DNA of 43,331 bases from Verrucomicrobiota bacterium (lineage in GTDB: Bacteria > Verrucomicrobiota > Verrucomicrobiia > Opitutales > Opitutaceae). The DNA is taken from positions 1-43,331 of the forward strand of contig JAPLTN010000068.1 in the NCBI GenBank assembly GCA_026398135.1, written 5' to 3'. The position numbers and the translations under genes were made by a program. Positions 34,386-43,258 of this stretch are shown one piece after another (position 1 is the first letter of the stretch; every line of letters starts with the position of its first letter). Under the pieces are notes generated by a model that saw only the letters and a list, made by a program, of their open reading frames with translations, was not told the origin of the DNA and did no database searches.

Positions 34386-35086
34386 GGTGAGGGCGGGAAT
34401 GGATTGGACTCGGGCAACGCGGCGGAAGGCGGGCAACGCCAGGCGTGCGGGCAGACCACGAACTTGCCGCTGGGCAGTTGCACGGCCTCGGGGAACTGGT
34501 GCCGCGCGTAGCTCTCGCGCGATAGTGTGAAGGAGTCGGGCGCGACGCGGGCCAGCTCCTTGTTTTTGCGGTCGAAGGGAAAGGCGAAGAGCAGGCGCTT
34601 GCCCGGGAATAGCTCGTGAAATACCGGCACGGCAGGGGCGTAGTCGGCGTCTCCGGAGACGATCACGGCTGTGTCGAAGGCGTTGCGCGCGGCTTGGCGA
34701 AACACCTCGGCGACGATGCCGATGTCGGTGGCTTTTTCCTGCCAGATGCGTTCGTAGCGGCCGAGCGCTTCGATCCAGATTTGTTTCGGCTTAAAGTGGC
34801 CGAGATGGTGGACGACGCCGGTGGCGGTGAGGGCGCGAACGTAGGTGCGATGGCGGGATATTTTATCGGGATCGGTCAGCGCGAGGTGTTCGGCGTAGGC
34901 GGTGAAATAGTGGACGCCAGCCAAGGTCGCGGCGGTGCTGATCGTATAGAGGTGGGCAGTGCCCAGTGCGGTGAGATCCAGCCATTTGAGCGATGCGTCC
35001 GGCATCGTTTTCTGCACCCGCTCAATGGAATGGTAGAGGTTGAATCCATCCACAAACAGCATCACTCGCGGGGCCGGATTACTCAT
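34382..35086 (-). CDS. NYN-domain (PIN-like) predicted nuclease
   Basis: The 234-residue protein has the NYN/LabA-like fold. The first Asp is D13 in VMLFVDGFNLYHS, with N16; the middle acidic residue is D121 in KATDIGIVAEVFR; and D146/D148 are in VIVSGDADYAPAV. This four-acid cluster is the metal-binding site of PIN-like RNases. The C-terminus (about 205-234) is Pro-rich. The start may be the ATG at 35086 or 35107 (MPETLAT...); the latter abuts the terminator T-tract. It is coupled to hsdR by an ATGA overlap. An RNase made together with the restriction subunit could act as a back-up abortive response. That role is inferred. Confidence 0.85.
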   Translation of the reverse strand: MSNPAPRVMLFVDGFNLYHSIERVQKTMPDASLKWLDLTALGTAHLYTISTAATLAGVHYFTAYAEHLALTDPDKISRHRTYVRALTATGVVHHLGHFKPKQIWIEALGRYERIWQEKATDIGIVAEVFRQAARNAFDTAVIVSGDADYAPAVPVFHELFPGKRLLFAFPFDRKNKELARVAPDSFTLSRESYARHQFPEAVQLPSGKFVVCPHAWRCPPSAALPESNPFPPSP

Positions 35087-35107
35087 GGTGGCGAGGGTTT
35101 CAGGCAT

Positions 35108-35137
35108 AAAAAAAGCCCGCCGGTCGTAACCGGCGGG
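35108..35137 (-). terminator. Strong intrinsic terminator before the NYN gene
   Basis: On the minus strand a perfect 9-bp GC-rich stem (35137-35129 with 35124-35116, loop TACG) is followed by GC and seven T residues (35114-35108). The next three bases are an in-frame ATG of the NYN gene. No gene on the minus strand ends just upstream of it, so it probably works as an attenuator on a short leader transcript rather than as a gene-end terminator. Confidence 0.85.
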
Positions 35138-35191
35138 GGGCCGACATGGCGCGGTAACAAAGTCCGGCACACGTTCGGGGATGATACCGCG

Positions 35192-35220
35192 ATCAATGCG
35201 CAAGCGCTTGCGCATGTCAA
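35192..35220 (-). promoter_or_regulatory. Promoter candidate with LacI-type operator in its spacer
   Basis: On the minus strand TTGACA (35220-35215) and ATTGAT (35197-35192) stand 17 bases apart. Overlapping the boxes by one and two bases is the perfect 20-bp palindrome ATGCGCAAGCGCTTGCGCAT (35196-35215). The CAAGCGCTTG centre with a symmetric CG core is the form of LacI-family operators. A bound repressor would block this promoter, which points to the NYN-hsdR operon through the terminator at 35108-35137. No LacI-family gene is in the window. Confidence 0.55.
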
Positions 35221-35964
35221 TACGCGGGTCGCGTAGGCCGTAAACAAAGCACCCGCCCTGGTGCGCAGTGCGTCCTCCTTGCGGACGAACGCCCGCGGCT
35301 TGGCGGATATGTTGAATTCAGGTTGCATGGGGAGGCGTCGCGCGGGCAAGTCGTTTTACCCAAGGGCGGGGCGTCCACCCACCCTCGTTAAATTTGACGC
35401 GGGAAAATTGTCCGGCAGGTCGAGGGAGGTGACGCGGCGGCGGAGGCCATGCGGCAATCGGGTTCGTTCTCCCCTCATGAAATCAAAGCGCAGACTTGCC
35501 GCCCAAGGCCCTTTGCGTGAGTCTGTGTCCGGAATCGCCCCCCAGACCGAACCGGCTCCGTATGGTGCTTTTTCCGAAAGGATAGGTCGGGGGGATTTCA
35601 TTTTGGCCAAAATTGGACATGTATCTTCCGACGGAAATTCAGTTTGCGGTAGAACCCCGGATTTTGCGGTGCACGGAAAAGACATGGCCTCCGATCCTGT
35701 AAAAGGACCGGAGGCTATTAAACGACTTGCACCGGTTCGCTGCCCATAAGGCGCGCGCGACAAATTCTGTTGCGGAATGGGTGGCACAATGAATTCCACA
35801 AGTGAAGCTCGGCTTGAGCGCCACCGCGATATGTCGCTTGTCACCATAGATTGTTGCGTTTTGTTACGCGCAGCCTGCCGCGTTTGAAAGTCGGCCTCGT
35901 GTCGTCGGAGGGTATCCTCCTCAGGGCGTTGGTGGGCGACCTTCTCATCTTCTAAACCACACCA
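35221..35964. other. Gene-free stretch between the restriction operon and the accessory genes
   Basis: No convincing gene is seen. A minus-strand open frame crosses the region but has no recognisable motif apart from the hsdS-tail repeat. Contents are the hsdS-tail repeat (35417-35443) and a hairpin at 35687-35715 (GCCTCCG-A-TCCT with AGGA-C-CGGAGGC) without a T-run. The remainder is probably decayed coding DNA. Confidence 0.6.
35417..35443 (-). repeat. 27-bp copy of the hsdS 3' end (right copy)
   Basis: This 27-base segment matches 40435-40461 at 26 positions and in the same orientation. In the minus-strand frame it reads RRRVTSLDL, against RRRVSSLDL in the C-terminus of HsdS. Similarity stops on both sides. 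With the left copy it forms direct repeats flanking the accessory genes. Confidence 0.75.
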
Positions 35965-36534
35965 ATGCGCCTTATGACCACTGACACCCCTCGCGTCATA
36001 CGTTTCGGTGCCCATAATACGCGCCGAAACCTTCCCGCCGCCTCCGCATCGAAGCGTGGAGAAAGCAACTTCCTGGCGCGGTTTGAGCGGGCCTATTTTG
36101 CGCAAGAAACTGGGCTTTCGGGTCACGAGTTCGCAGCTGGCCGGGAGTTTGGCTTGGATGGTTATGGGCGCGCCGATGTCCTTTGGATTGCTTGGAAAAA
36201 AACGCCCGATTCGAGCGATTTCTCGGCGTTGGCGTTGAGTAAGCGAATACATGTAACCGCAGTTGAGGCGAAGTTGAAGGACTGGAGAAAAGGTCTTCAG
36301 CAGGCGTCCCGTTATCGCTACTTTGCAAACCGGGCGTTGCTCGTATTGCCGCCAGACACCGCGCGTATCGCTCTCGGTTTTCTTGAGACATTTCGCAGTC
36401 TCAATGTGGGTCTGTGGGAATTTGACGCCGCAACCGGGCGGATCATCAAACATACCACGCCCCGCGTTCGCCGTGCCTTGAGTCGAAAGGCGCGACAGAA
36501 AGCCATTGAGATAATCCATCGGCAGTTAATTTAA
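35965..36534 (+). CDS. Predicted PD-(D/E)XK nuclease-like protein
   Basis: The 189-residue protein shows a nuclease-like core: D71 in GRADVLWIAW, E101-x-K103 in VTAVEAKLKDW and a helix with LQQASRYRYFANRALLVLPPD (111-131). The sequence D-(strand)-E-x-K followed by a Q/R-containing helix is the PD-(D/E)XK restriction-nuclease plan. This type of domain occurs in many proteins of defence loci and sometimes only binds DNA. It is the only plus-strand gene in the restriction island and is convergent with the AlbA-type ATPase gene, with stop codons overlapping by 4 bases. The N-terminal 30 residues are basic. Its partner is not clear. Confidence 0.72.
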   Translation: MRLMTTDTPRVIRFGAHNTRRNLPAASASKRGESNFLARFERAYFAQETGLSGHEFAAGREFGLDGYGRADVLWIAWKKTPDSSDFSALALSKRIHVTAVEAKLKDWRKGLQQASRYRYFANRALLVLPPDTARIALGFLETFRSLNVGLWEFDAATGRIIKHTTPRVRRALSRKARQKAIEIIHRQLI

Positions 36535-37703
36535 CTAGTATGGCTTCGGTCACCAAAACGCACGGTGACGCGAAAAAGCTGCCGGTCTTTGTCGTCCACA
36601 AAATCAATGCTCGGATAGCTGGCTACAGAGCGAGTGACTCCCGTGCCGATACCCCGGTAGGGCAGAAGTCCATTGGCCGCAAACGATACGATCACTGAAT
36701 TTCGGATCGACGAGTTGCCTGCCCTGATGTGCTCAACCGTCAGGTGATTGGGCAGACTGCCCGGACTGATGATTTCCACCCTATCATCAAAACCAAACAA
36801 GCGAATGGGGGCATTCAGAAGATAATTCCGATGCAACAATGCATTTACCACCAACTCCTCCCACACCGCCTCCGGGACAAGCGCCTTCCCTTGTGAGTTA
36901 ACGGACTGGTCAGCCTGATGAGCTACCACGTTACGTTTGATAAAAGACATCGCCGACGCGAACAACTGGTCCAGTCGCCCGTCAAAATCCGCACTGTCGC
37001 GATACGTCGAACCCGTTTCAACCAGGCCGTTAAACCAAACCGCTTTGATGACAAAGGCCGGCTTGAAGCGTTGGGGGTTGCGACCGAACAGCAGCAGGCC
37101 TGCAAGGTTCAGTTCCTCTCCATCGGCGAGGTTCAGGTTACCGAGCAGACGCGCGAGCGCGCGCGCATCGAGATCCCCCACCGGACTTCCGTAGCGCTTC
37201 TCATAGTAGCGACTAAATTCATCCAGGTTCAGCTGGGAAACATCACACCGCCGCACCGGGACTTCGTCTGGTTGGAGCAGATCGCTCGCTTGGAATAGAC
37301 GGCGCAGTTCCTCCTTGGCCACGATCTTGCGCTTATCAGCCCCCGATTTTTGCCAGATTACACCATCAGAGTCGAAATAGGGCTTGTCCTCGCCTGCTTC
37401 AACCGTGACGACCATCACAATTACCCCATTCACGTTCACGTTTTCCACAGTCGGAGCGATGGGGTTGCGAACATGCTGCGACGCGGCGTTCGAGATAAGG
37501 TTATTGTGACGAGCGACCTCGTCGGCAGACAGCCCTACCAGCGAGCCGTTGTCGTCCACGCCAAGCAGCATCATGCCGCCGTTGGAGTTGGCGAAAGCAA
37601 CCATTTCGGCCGCCGCCTGTTTTTCATTGTTCAGCAGGCGCTTGAATTGATGCCGGCTATCCTCGCCGCGCTGGATGATTTCTACGATTTCTAGTGCGTC
37701 CAT
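36531..37703 (-). CDS. AlbA_2 (Schlafen-like) and HATPase_c_4 domain protein
   Basis: The 390-residue protein has an N-terminal AlbA_2 domain (about 10-130) with SRHQFKRLL, EMVAFANSNGGMMLLGVDD and WQKSGADKRKIVAKEELRRLF. A middle helical part (about 150-250) follows, and then a GHKL-type ATPase remnant, HATPase_c_4 (about 275-390), with EELVVNALLHRNY (282-294), DDRVEIISPGSLP (306-318) and RGIGTG (350-355). Proteins of this type are annotated as RNA-binding or RecG-like regulators and are common in type I restriction loci. The start overlaps the end of the PHP/ATPase gene by 13 bases, so the two are translationally coupled. The AlbA_2 domain is related to Schlafen proteins that bind or cut RNA. 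Confidence 0.88.
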   Translation of the reverse strand: MDALEIVEIIQRGEDSRHQFKRLLNNEKQAAAEMVAFANSNGGMMLLGVDDNGSLVGLSADEVARHNNLISNAASQHVRNPIAPTVENVNVNGVIVMVVTVEAGEDKPYFDSDGVIWQKSGADKRKIVAKEELRRLFQASDLLQPDEVPVRRCDVSQLNLDEFSRYYEKRYGSPVGDLDARALARLLGNLNLADGEELNLAGLLLFGRNPQRFKPAFVIKAVWFNGLVETGSTYRDSADFDGRLDQLFASAMSFIKRNVVAHQADQSVNSQGKALVPEAVWEELVVNALLHRNYLLNAPIRLFGFDDRVEIISPGSLPNHLTVEHIRAGNSSIRNSVIVSFAANGLLPYRGIGTGVTRSVASYPSIDFVDDKDRQLFRVTVRFGDRSHTS

Positions 37704-40363
37704 TGTTGGTAAATACTTTGACGCAGCTCGAAGGCGCGCTGGCCGCCCTCCATCACCGCGATGATTTTATTTTGGATTTCGGGAGCGTCAGTCGAGCCCG
37801 TGTCGAGGCTCAACGCACCGTCCTCGTAGGCACAGGCCCCCACCATCTCAGCTTCACCGAGCACGGGTATGTTGGCATTGTGGGTGGCGAAAATAAACTG
37901 ATGCTTTCGCTTCATCTCACCGAGGCGAAGAATCACGTCGGCGTAAATAGTTTGATTGTCTAAGTCGTCTTCCGGTTGATCGATTAACAGCAGGTCGTAA
38001 TCACCCTTCTCCAACAAGAACAGGAGCAGGGCCGAAGTGCGCTGCCCCAGACTGTGTTTTTCGAGGGGCACTCCATTACGTTCCAGCACCAGCAGGTCCG
38101 GCACGCGATAAGCGACAAGATCAGCAAGCGAGTCACGAAGACGCTCCTCGAGTTTCACTTGGGAGCTGGGCGTGGTGACGATCTCCTTCCAGCGGGGCGC
38201 GGGTTGCTCCATGTCTTCGAACAAACTGATGCCGTCCACGAATTCGCTGGCGAGACGGGCAACGGTTTCCTCCCGAATGGACGTTCCGCTGACGAGGCTT
38301 AGCAAAAAACGGGCGAAGGCGTTTTTGTTTTCGCGATAACCAAGTTTCAAGCGGATGGGGAGCTTACGGGTATTGAGCTCGTCTGTCTTTCCCTTGAGGA
38401 AGGTGTATTCGGCGTGCCAGCATTCGCGCAAGGAGTGAAGGGCGTCGCGCAGCGCGCTCCGTGTGGTTTCCCGCCGTTGGTTTTCCTTTTCGAGCTCGGC
38501 CAATGCCAACTCCACCGCCTGTAGCTTGCGCTTCAGATTTACGTAGCTGTCTGCGTCCAGGGATACGTGGTGGATGGCCCGGCGGACGGCCGCGAACTCC
38601 TCGTCCAGGCTCTTGCGGCGGGTCTCGATCATGACGCGCAGGGACCGGATCGCAGCCTGCGCTTGGCGGAGTCGCTGCTCGCTGGTCTGAAGATCACGCA
38701 GGCTCTCCGAAACCGTGTCGAGCAGGCGGACAGCTTCGGCGATTTCCTGCGGATTTTCCACGGAGGCGATGCGGCGCCAACTCGCGAGATCGGCTTCGAT
38801 TCCCGGGCGTGCTTCAGAAAGCCCATCGGCGATGTTTCCGAGCCAGTCGGCTATGGACTGGAGATTGGAGAGGTCCGCATTGTAGGTGACCTGTCGCTGA
38901 AGCTTTTCGCCGACCTTCCTTTCCTCGAACAGGCGGAGCTCTTCCCGGAGTTTTGCCTGTTGCTCCAAATAAGACTGCCGCCGAGCGAGGGTGTCGGTTT
39001 GTTTGGTCAGGCGTTGCACCAGCTCGCGCGCCCGCCCTTCGGCAGCTTGGGTCGCGGCGCGACACTCGCGCAATTCGACACCGTAAAAGCGCTCCAAGAG
39101 GTCGGTGTTGCGGCTTGATTCACCTAGCTGGCTCAGGTCCTTCTGGCCGAAATAGAGCACACGGAGCAGGCTGTCCGGACGGAGGTTGTCGCGACGGATC
39201 CCTTGGGTGAAAACCTCGGGAGCCTGATTGAAGACACGGCGCACCTCGTATTCATCGCCTGCACTGTTGCGCAGGCGGATTTTGATGGTTCCGCCACTCC
39301 CGAGATGGGTATCGAGTAGTTTCTGGATGTAGGTTGGGTCGGCTGATTTTTGGTTCCCTTCGCTTTTGAGCTCCAATCCCAGGCCATAGCGGAGCAATTC
39401 AAGAATGGTGGATTTACCGCTGCCTCGTATACCGATGAGCGTATTCAGGCCGCTGTTCAGAGACCAGGACAGGCGGACGCCGCCCTCGACCTCCAGCGAT
39501 AGCAGGTGGGGGAAATCCGCTTTGGTCGGCTGTGTTGCCACGTGCGCTTCATGATGGCGCAAAGCCAGTTTGACCGCCGCGAAAGTGAAGGCGCCAAGGT
39601 GTAGGTAAGTGCGCTTCTCGACCCCGCCGACTTGGTGCGCCTGACCTACCTTGGCCATTTCATCCGGGTCGGAGCCTTCGATGAAGGCCGGAAGGCTCGG
39701 ACCGAGCCAGCCACGCCATTTTTTAATCTCATCGCCGGTGCGGACCTTTTGAAACCCCAGCAGATTCTCGGCGAAAAGCGGATTGCGGCCGAGTTGCTCG
39801 ATCCTCCCGCCGCCTAAACCGGACGGATGGAAAATCCCACTCGCTTGCTCCACGTGCGCCGCCACCGCGAAGCTGTCTCGCCCGTGTTTTTCGCGCTGAT
39901 CGTGTATTTCCTGCAGGAGTTTTTCCAGGCTCCACCCGCAGCGTTCGTTTTCCCCCGTGCGTTCACGAACGGAGGTTCCGTAAAATGCGGCGTCGAGAAA
40001 CGGGTTGATTGAGTCGCCGGGCTTTAACCACGAAGAGGGGTCGAAAATCACCAGCACATGGATGCCGTTGGCCCCGTCGTTCACCGATAACTCCACGCCA
40101 GGTAAGACCAGGATGCCGCGTTTGCGTCCGGCCTTTGCGAGTTGGTCGAATTCTTCGAGATCGAAAAGATTGTGATTGGTGACGACCGCGATTTCGACCT
40201 GCTCGGCCTCCAAACGATCCAGCCATAGCGAGACGAAGAAATTGGGGTCTCCGTTGAACCTGAATTTTTTGTCGGCGGAGGTGTGCAAGTGAAAATCCGC
40301 CCTCACCCAACGGTTGCCGTGAGGGAAGTGGGCGGTGGCAAAAGGGAGGGCTTCTGATTGCAT
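37691..40363 (-). CDS. PHP domain fused to an SMC/ABC-type ATPase (TrlF-like)
   Basis: The 890-residue protein begins with a PHP phosphoesterase domain (about 20-260): HLH (25-27), NH (63-64), GVEL (E91), H170 and SDPDE (231-235), most of the usual metal ligands. From about 290 follows an SMC/RecF-type ATPase. Walker A is GIRGSGKST (311-319), a long coiled coil fills about 420-680, an ABC-signature-like HSLGQRTSALL lies at 770-780, Walker B is LLLIDQPEDD (791-800), and the His switch is in ATHN (826-829). It resembles proteins I recall being named TrlF-family. Such PHP-ATPases occur in defence loci. A plausible model is DNA-end sensing by the ATPase that controls a PHP nuclease, but this is inference. 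It follows hsdS by 52 bases on the same strand. Confidence 0.88.
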   Translation of the reverse strand: MQSEALPFATAHFPHGNRWVRADFHLHTSADKKFRFNGDPNFFVSLWLDRLEAEQVEIAVVTNHNLFDLEEFDQLAKAGRKRGILVLPGVELSVNDGANGIHVLVIFDPSSWLKPGDSINPFLDAAFYGTSVRERTGENERCGWSLEKLLQEIHDQREKHGRDSFAVAAHVEQASGIFHPSGLGGGRIEQLGRNPLFAENLLGFQKVRTGDEIKKWRGWLGPSLPAFIEGSDPDEMAKVGQAHQVGGVEKRTYLHLGAFTFAAVKLALRHHEAHVATQPTKADFPHLLSLEVEGGVRLSWSLNSGLNTLIGIRGSGKSTILELLRYGLGLELKSEGNQKSADPTYIQKLLDTHLGSGGTIKIRLRNSAGDEYEVRRVFNQAPEVFTQGIRRDNLRPDSLLRVLYFGQKDLSQLGESSRNTDLLERFYGVELRECRAATQAAEGRARELVQRLTKQTDTLARRQSYLEQQAKLREELRLFEERKVGEKLQRQVTYNADLSNLQSIADWLGNIADGLSEARPGIEADLASWRRIASVENPQEIAEAVRLLDTVSESLRDLQTSEQRLRQAQAAIRSLRVMIETRRKSLDEEFAAVRRAIHHVSLDADSYVNLKRKLQAVELALAELEKENQRRETTRSALRDALHSLRECWHAEYTFLKGKTDELNTRKLPIRLKLGYRENKNAFARFLLSLVSGTSIREETVARLASEFVDGISLFEDMEQPAPRWKEIVTTPSSQVKLEERLRDSLADLVAYRVPDLLVLERNGVPLEKHSLGQRTSALLLFLLEKGDYDLLLIDQPEDDLDNQTIYADVILRLGEMKRKHQFIFATHNANIPVLGEAEMVGACAYEDGALSLDTGSTDAPEIQNKIIAVMEGGQRAFELRQSIYQQWTH

Positions 40364-40415
40364 GGCGTAGGGTTAAGGAAGGTTTCGCAGACGGCAGAAG
40401 GAAGGCGAGACGCGA

Positions 40416-41597
40416 TCAACTGGTCAAATGGGCGAGGTCGAGGGAGGAGACGCGGCGGCGGGCGGTGAGGAGGTCGTCGAGGAGGGTGCGGAAGAGCTCG
40501 CGCAAGAGCGCCTGCCTCGCCTCGTGGTGTGCGATCTTCGCGTCCAGCGTCGCCAGCATGGCGGCGATTTCGCGTTGCTCGGCGGGGGCGGGCAGCGGGA
40601 CAGGTTCATTCTCGAATGAGTTTCGATTTAGGGTCGGGACCGCGACCCCCGCACGAAACCGCGTAAGATCGATTAAATTGATCCAATGCGACGTGAAAGA
40701 AGGGTCATTTCCTTGAAAGTCCTTCACGTATAGCACGACATTATGAGCCCAAAAATCTGTCGGAATGAACATGGCCTTGCCGGCAGATGATCCACTTCTA
40801 ACGACCGTTACTCCAGGGCCACGAACGTTTGCGATGTCGTGGTAACCGATGATGCGTGTCGCTCCAATTACGGGCACGGTTCCCTCGCGAAAGTCGCCTT
40901 TGATGAGGTCTGCACCTCTTTGCAGCGTTACGAACTTTGAGAACGGCACGACCTCCCAGCTTTCGGGGACAGGGCCGATCGTAGTTTGTTTTTGGGATTC
41001 GTTGCGGAGGCCGCGGGTGAAGAGCTGGCGGAGGGCGGCTTGCTTGAGTTCGCGGGCCACCCGCACCAGGTCGCCCTCCACCGCCACCGCCGCCTGCACC
41101 TTCCCCAACACCGCCGCGATCTTCCGTTGCTCGTCGATGGGCGGCAGCGGCACCGCCAGCTCGGCGAGCCGGTTGCGGGACAAATTCGGGATAGTCGTGC
41201 GATTACCGACACCCTCAATCAGGCCGAAAAGCGTGATGCCTCCTTCGAGCGCGAATTGGTAGAACTCGGGGCTGATGTCCGGGCGTTTCGGACGGAGCCG
41301 GTGAAGGTGATTTTGAAAACTACACTCGTCAAACTGGCCTTGCCAGACGGCGGCACGGCCGATGTCGCCGCCTTCGCAGACCAGCAAATCGCCGGAGCGG
41401 AGATTTTTCGCGGCGAATTCGGCGTCGGTGAAAAACATGGTGTCCACGTCGGTGAGATCGAACCGGCCCCAGAGCACATTCGAGGTGCGCAGAAACGGAC
41501 GCTTAGGTTCTTGTCCGCGCGAGGCGGGGGTCACGGATTTACCCGCACCGATGTCGAACAAGTCGCCGATAGTGGTCGTAGGCCAAGGCGCGCTCAT
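40416..41597 (-). CDS. hsdS: Type I restriction enzyme, S subunit
   Basis: The 393-residue specificity subunit has two target-recognition domains, each followed by a conserved helix. TRD1 (about 1-150) ends in [47 protein letters not shown] (about 150-197). TRD2 (about 205-340) ends in [55 protein letters not shown] (about 336-389). The paired PLP...EQR-I-A-L motifs are the hallmark of HsdS. The two recognition domains differ from each other, so the target should be asymmetric and bipartite. The start overlaps the hsdM stop as ATGA. A minus-strand frame runs open upstream into hsdM, but it is out of phase with that gene and is not real. Confidence 0.93.
   Translation of the reverse strand: MSAPWPTTTIGDLFDIGAGKSVTPASRGQEPKRPFLRTSNVLWGRFDLTDVDTMFFTDAEFAAKNLRSGDLLVCEGGDIGRAAVWQGQFDECSFQNHLHRLRPKRPDISPEFYQFALEGGITLFGLIEGVGNRTTIPNLSRNRLAELAVPLPPIDEQRKIAAVLGKVQAAVAVEGDLVRVARELKQAALRQLFTRGLRNESQKQTTIGPVPESWEVVPFSKFVTLQRGADLIKGDFREGTVPVIGATRIIGYHDIANVRGPGVTVVRSGSSAGKAMFIPTDFWAHNVVLYVKDFQGNDPSFTSHWINLIDLTRFRAGVAVPTLNRNSFENEPVPLPAPAEQREIAAMLATLDAKIAHHEARQALLRELFRTLLDDLLTARRRVSSLDLAHLTS
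40435..40461 (-). repeat. 27-bp direct repeat inside the hsdS 3' end (left copy)
   Basis: These bases encode RRRVSSLDL of HsdS, the conserved end of its last helix. A second copy with one mismatch lies at 35417-35443, 5.0 kb away in the same orientation. The pair flanks the PHP/ATPase, AlbA and nuclease-like genes. Confidence 0.75.
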
Positions 41598-43132
41598 ACG
41601 AGTTTCCCCAAGACGGCAGTGAGTTCGGTGGCCAGTGCGGCGGATTTGGCATCGAGCGCCGTAAGGTCGGCGACGATGTCGGGCAGCGGGCGGAGCTGGT
41701 TGTCGATCTCCGCCGCCACGAAGCGGCTCGGGCTGAGGTTGAAATCGTTGGCGGTGGCTTCGGCGGTGGTGATGGTTTTGACGAAGCCGGGGACGTCCAC
41801 GCCGGCGTGGTAGGCGGCGGCGATTTTTTGCACGGCCTCGGGCGGCAGATAATTCTTCGGCGTGCCTTTCTTCGCCTCGCCGGCGGCGTTGACGAGGGTG
41901 ATGCGGCCACGCCGGTCCTTCGGTTTTCCGCGGCGGAGGAAGATGATCACGCCGGGGGCGGTGGTGTTGTAGAAGAGGTTGTCGGGCAGGAGGACGACGC
42001 CGTCGATCAGGTCTTGCTCGACGAACCATTGGCGGAGGGCGCGTTCCTTGTCCTCGTTTTTGCTGCCGGAGCCGCGCGAGACGGCGCCGGTGTCGAGCAC
42101 GATGGCGGCGCGGCCGCCGTCGGCGAGGCTGGCGGCGGTGTGCTGCAGCCAGGCCCAGTCGCCTTTGCCGGAGGTGTTGCCGCCCTGGCGCTCGAAGCGG
42201 TCGAAGCCGTCGTGCTCGAACACGTCGGGGTCGAAGGTCTGGTTCCACATCGGGTTGGCGATGATGAGGGGGAACTGGCGCAGGCGGGTGCCGCCTTCGG
42301 CGCGGAACTTGGGGTTGCGCATGGAGTCGCCGCGCACGATCTCGGCCTGGAGGTCGTGGATGATGACGTTCATCCAGGCAATGGCGTAGCTGGAGCCCTG
42401 GAGTTCCTGGCCGTGGAGGCGGAGGGGGAGTTTTTTGGCGGCGGGGTCGCGTTTTTCGGCGACGAGCTGGAGCTTGATGAGCAGGCCGGCGGAGCCGCAG
42501 GCGTAGTCGTAGGCGTCCTCGCGGGGGCGGGGCTGGAGGATCTCGGCCATAAGGAAGCCGACCTCGGTGGGGGTGAAAAACTCGCCCGCGCTCTGGCCGG
42601 CGCCCTCGGCGAATTTGCGCAGGAGGTATTCGTAGCAGCGTCCGAGGAAGTCGGGCTCGACGTCTTTCAGGCCGAGGCGGTAGCGGGGATCGGAGAGGAT
42701 TTCGATGACGCCGCGCAGGGCGGAGTCGCTGATCTCGCGTTCGCCGCCGGCGCCGACGTGGTTGAAGTCCACTTGGTCGATGATGCCGAGGAGCTGGGTG
42801 TTTTGGCGGGCGACGGCGCGGGTGGCGGTGGTGATGTGTTCGCCGAGGCTGGCGGGTTTCTTGCCCTCGGGCCAGGCGTGGGGGGCGCGGCCGGAGAGGA
42901 CGGGCCAGCGGGCCTCGGGCGGGAGGTAGAAGCGGACGAGGGCGTGGTCGGCCTCGATCAGGGTGGTGGCGGTATCGGCGTCGCCGTAGGTCTGGGTGAG
43001 GCGGGCGACCTCGTCGTCGAAGACGTCGGAAAGGCGTTTGAGGAAGACGAGGGGGAGGAGGTAGTCCTTGAACTTGGGCGCGTCTTTCTCGCCGCGAATG
43101 GCGCAGGCGGCGTCCCAGAGCATCTGCTCCAT
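41594..43132 (-). CDS. hsdM: Type I restriction enzyme, M subunit (N6-adenine methyltransferase)
   Basis: The 512-residue protein has the HsdM N-terminal helical domain (about 1-130: [39 protein letters not shown]) and a methyltransferase domain. The latter has GEFFTPTEV (183-191), motif I as [10 protein letters not shown] (209-218) where DPACGSGG is usual, and motif IV as NPMW (293-296) where NPPF/Y is usual. These variants occur in a recognised group of HsdM proteins, so activity is likely. It modifies adenine at the HsdS target. Upstream of the ATG at 43132 the frame stays open to 43259 with the HsdM-like words STVLGNKS but no ATG, GTG or TTG, so the true start could be a rare codon or the extension could be fortuitous. 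A short partial gene ends at 43259. Confidence 0.93.
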   Translation of the reverse strand: MEQMLWDAACAIRGEKDAPKFKDYLLPLVFLKRLSDVFDDEVARLTQTYGDADTATTLIEADHALVRFYLPPEARWPVLSGRAPHAWPEGKKPASLGEHITTATRAVARQNTQLLGIIDQVDFNHVGAGGEREISDSALRGVIEILSDPRYRLGLKDVEPDFLGRCYEYLLRKFAEGAGQSAGEFFTPTEVGFLMAEILQPRPREDAYDYACGSAGLLIKLQLVAEKRDPAAKKLPLRLHGQELQGSSYAIAWMNVIIHDLQAEIVRGDSMRNPKFRAEGGTRLRQFPLIIANPMWNQTFDPDVFEHDGFDRFERQGGNTSGKGDWAWLQHTAASLADGGRAAIVLDTGAVSRGSGSKNEDKERALRQWFVEQDLIDGVVLLPDNLFYNTTAPGVIIFLRRGKPKDRRGRITLVNAAGEAKKGTPKNYLPPEAVQKIAAAYHAGVDVPGFVKTITTAEATANDFNLSPSRFVAAEIDNQLRPLPDIVADLTALDAKSAALATELTAVLGKLV

Positions 43133-43258
43133 GGATTTGTTGCCGAGGACGGTGGAGCGGGCGAGGCCGCGGCGGGGGCGGGCGGGATTTTCGATTTTGG
43201 ATGCTGAACTGTCGCTACGCTCGGTAACTGGATTTTTGATTCCGGCTGAGGCGGTAGA

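Noticed and set aside
35083-35349. 88-codon minus-strand open frame before the NYN gene
   Set aside because: It contains the promoter, operator and terminator and has no protein motif.
35356-36519. 387-codon minus-strand open frame across the gene-free region and the nuclease-like gene
   Set aside because: No recognisable domain apart from the short hsdS-tail repeat. The plus-strand frame at 35965-36534 has a coherent nuclease motif set. The region is better read as decayed DNA.
41807-43207. 466-codon plus-strand open frame opposite hsdM
   Set aside because: Very high Gly/Ala/Val/Glu content and no motif; it is the shadow of hsdM.
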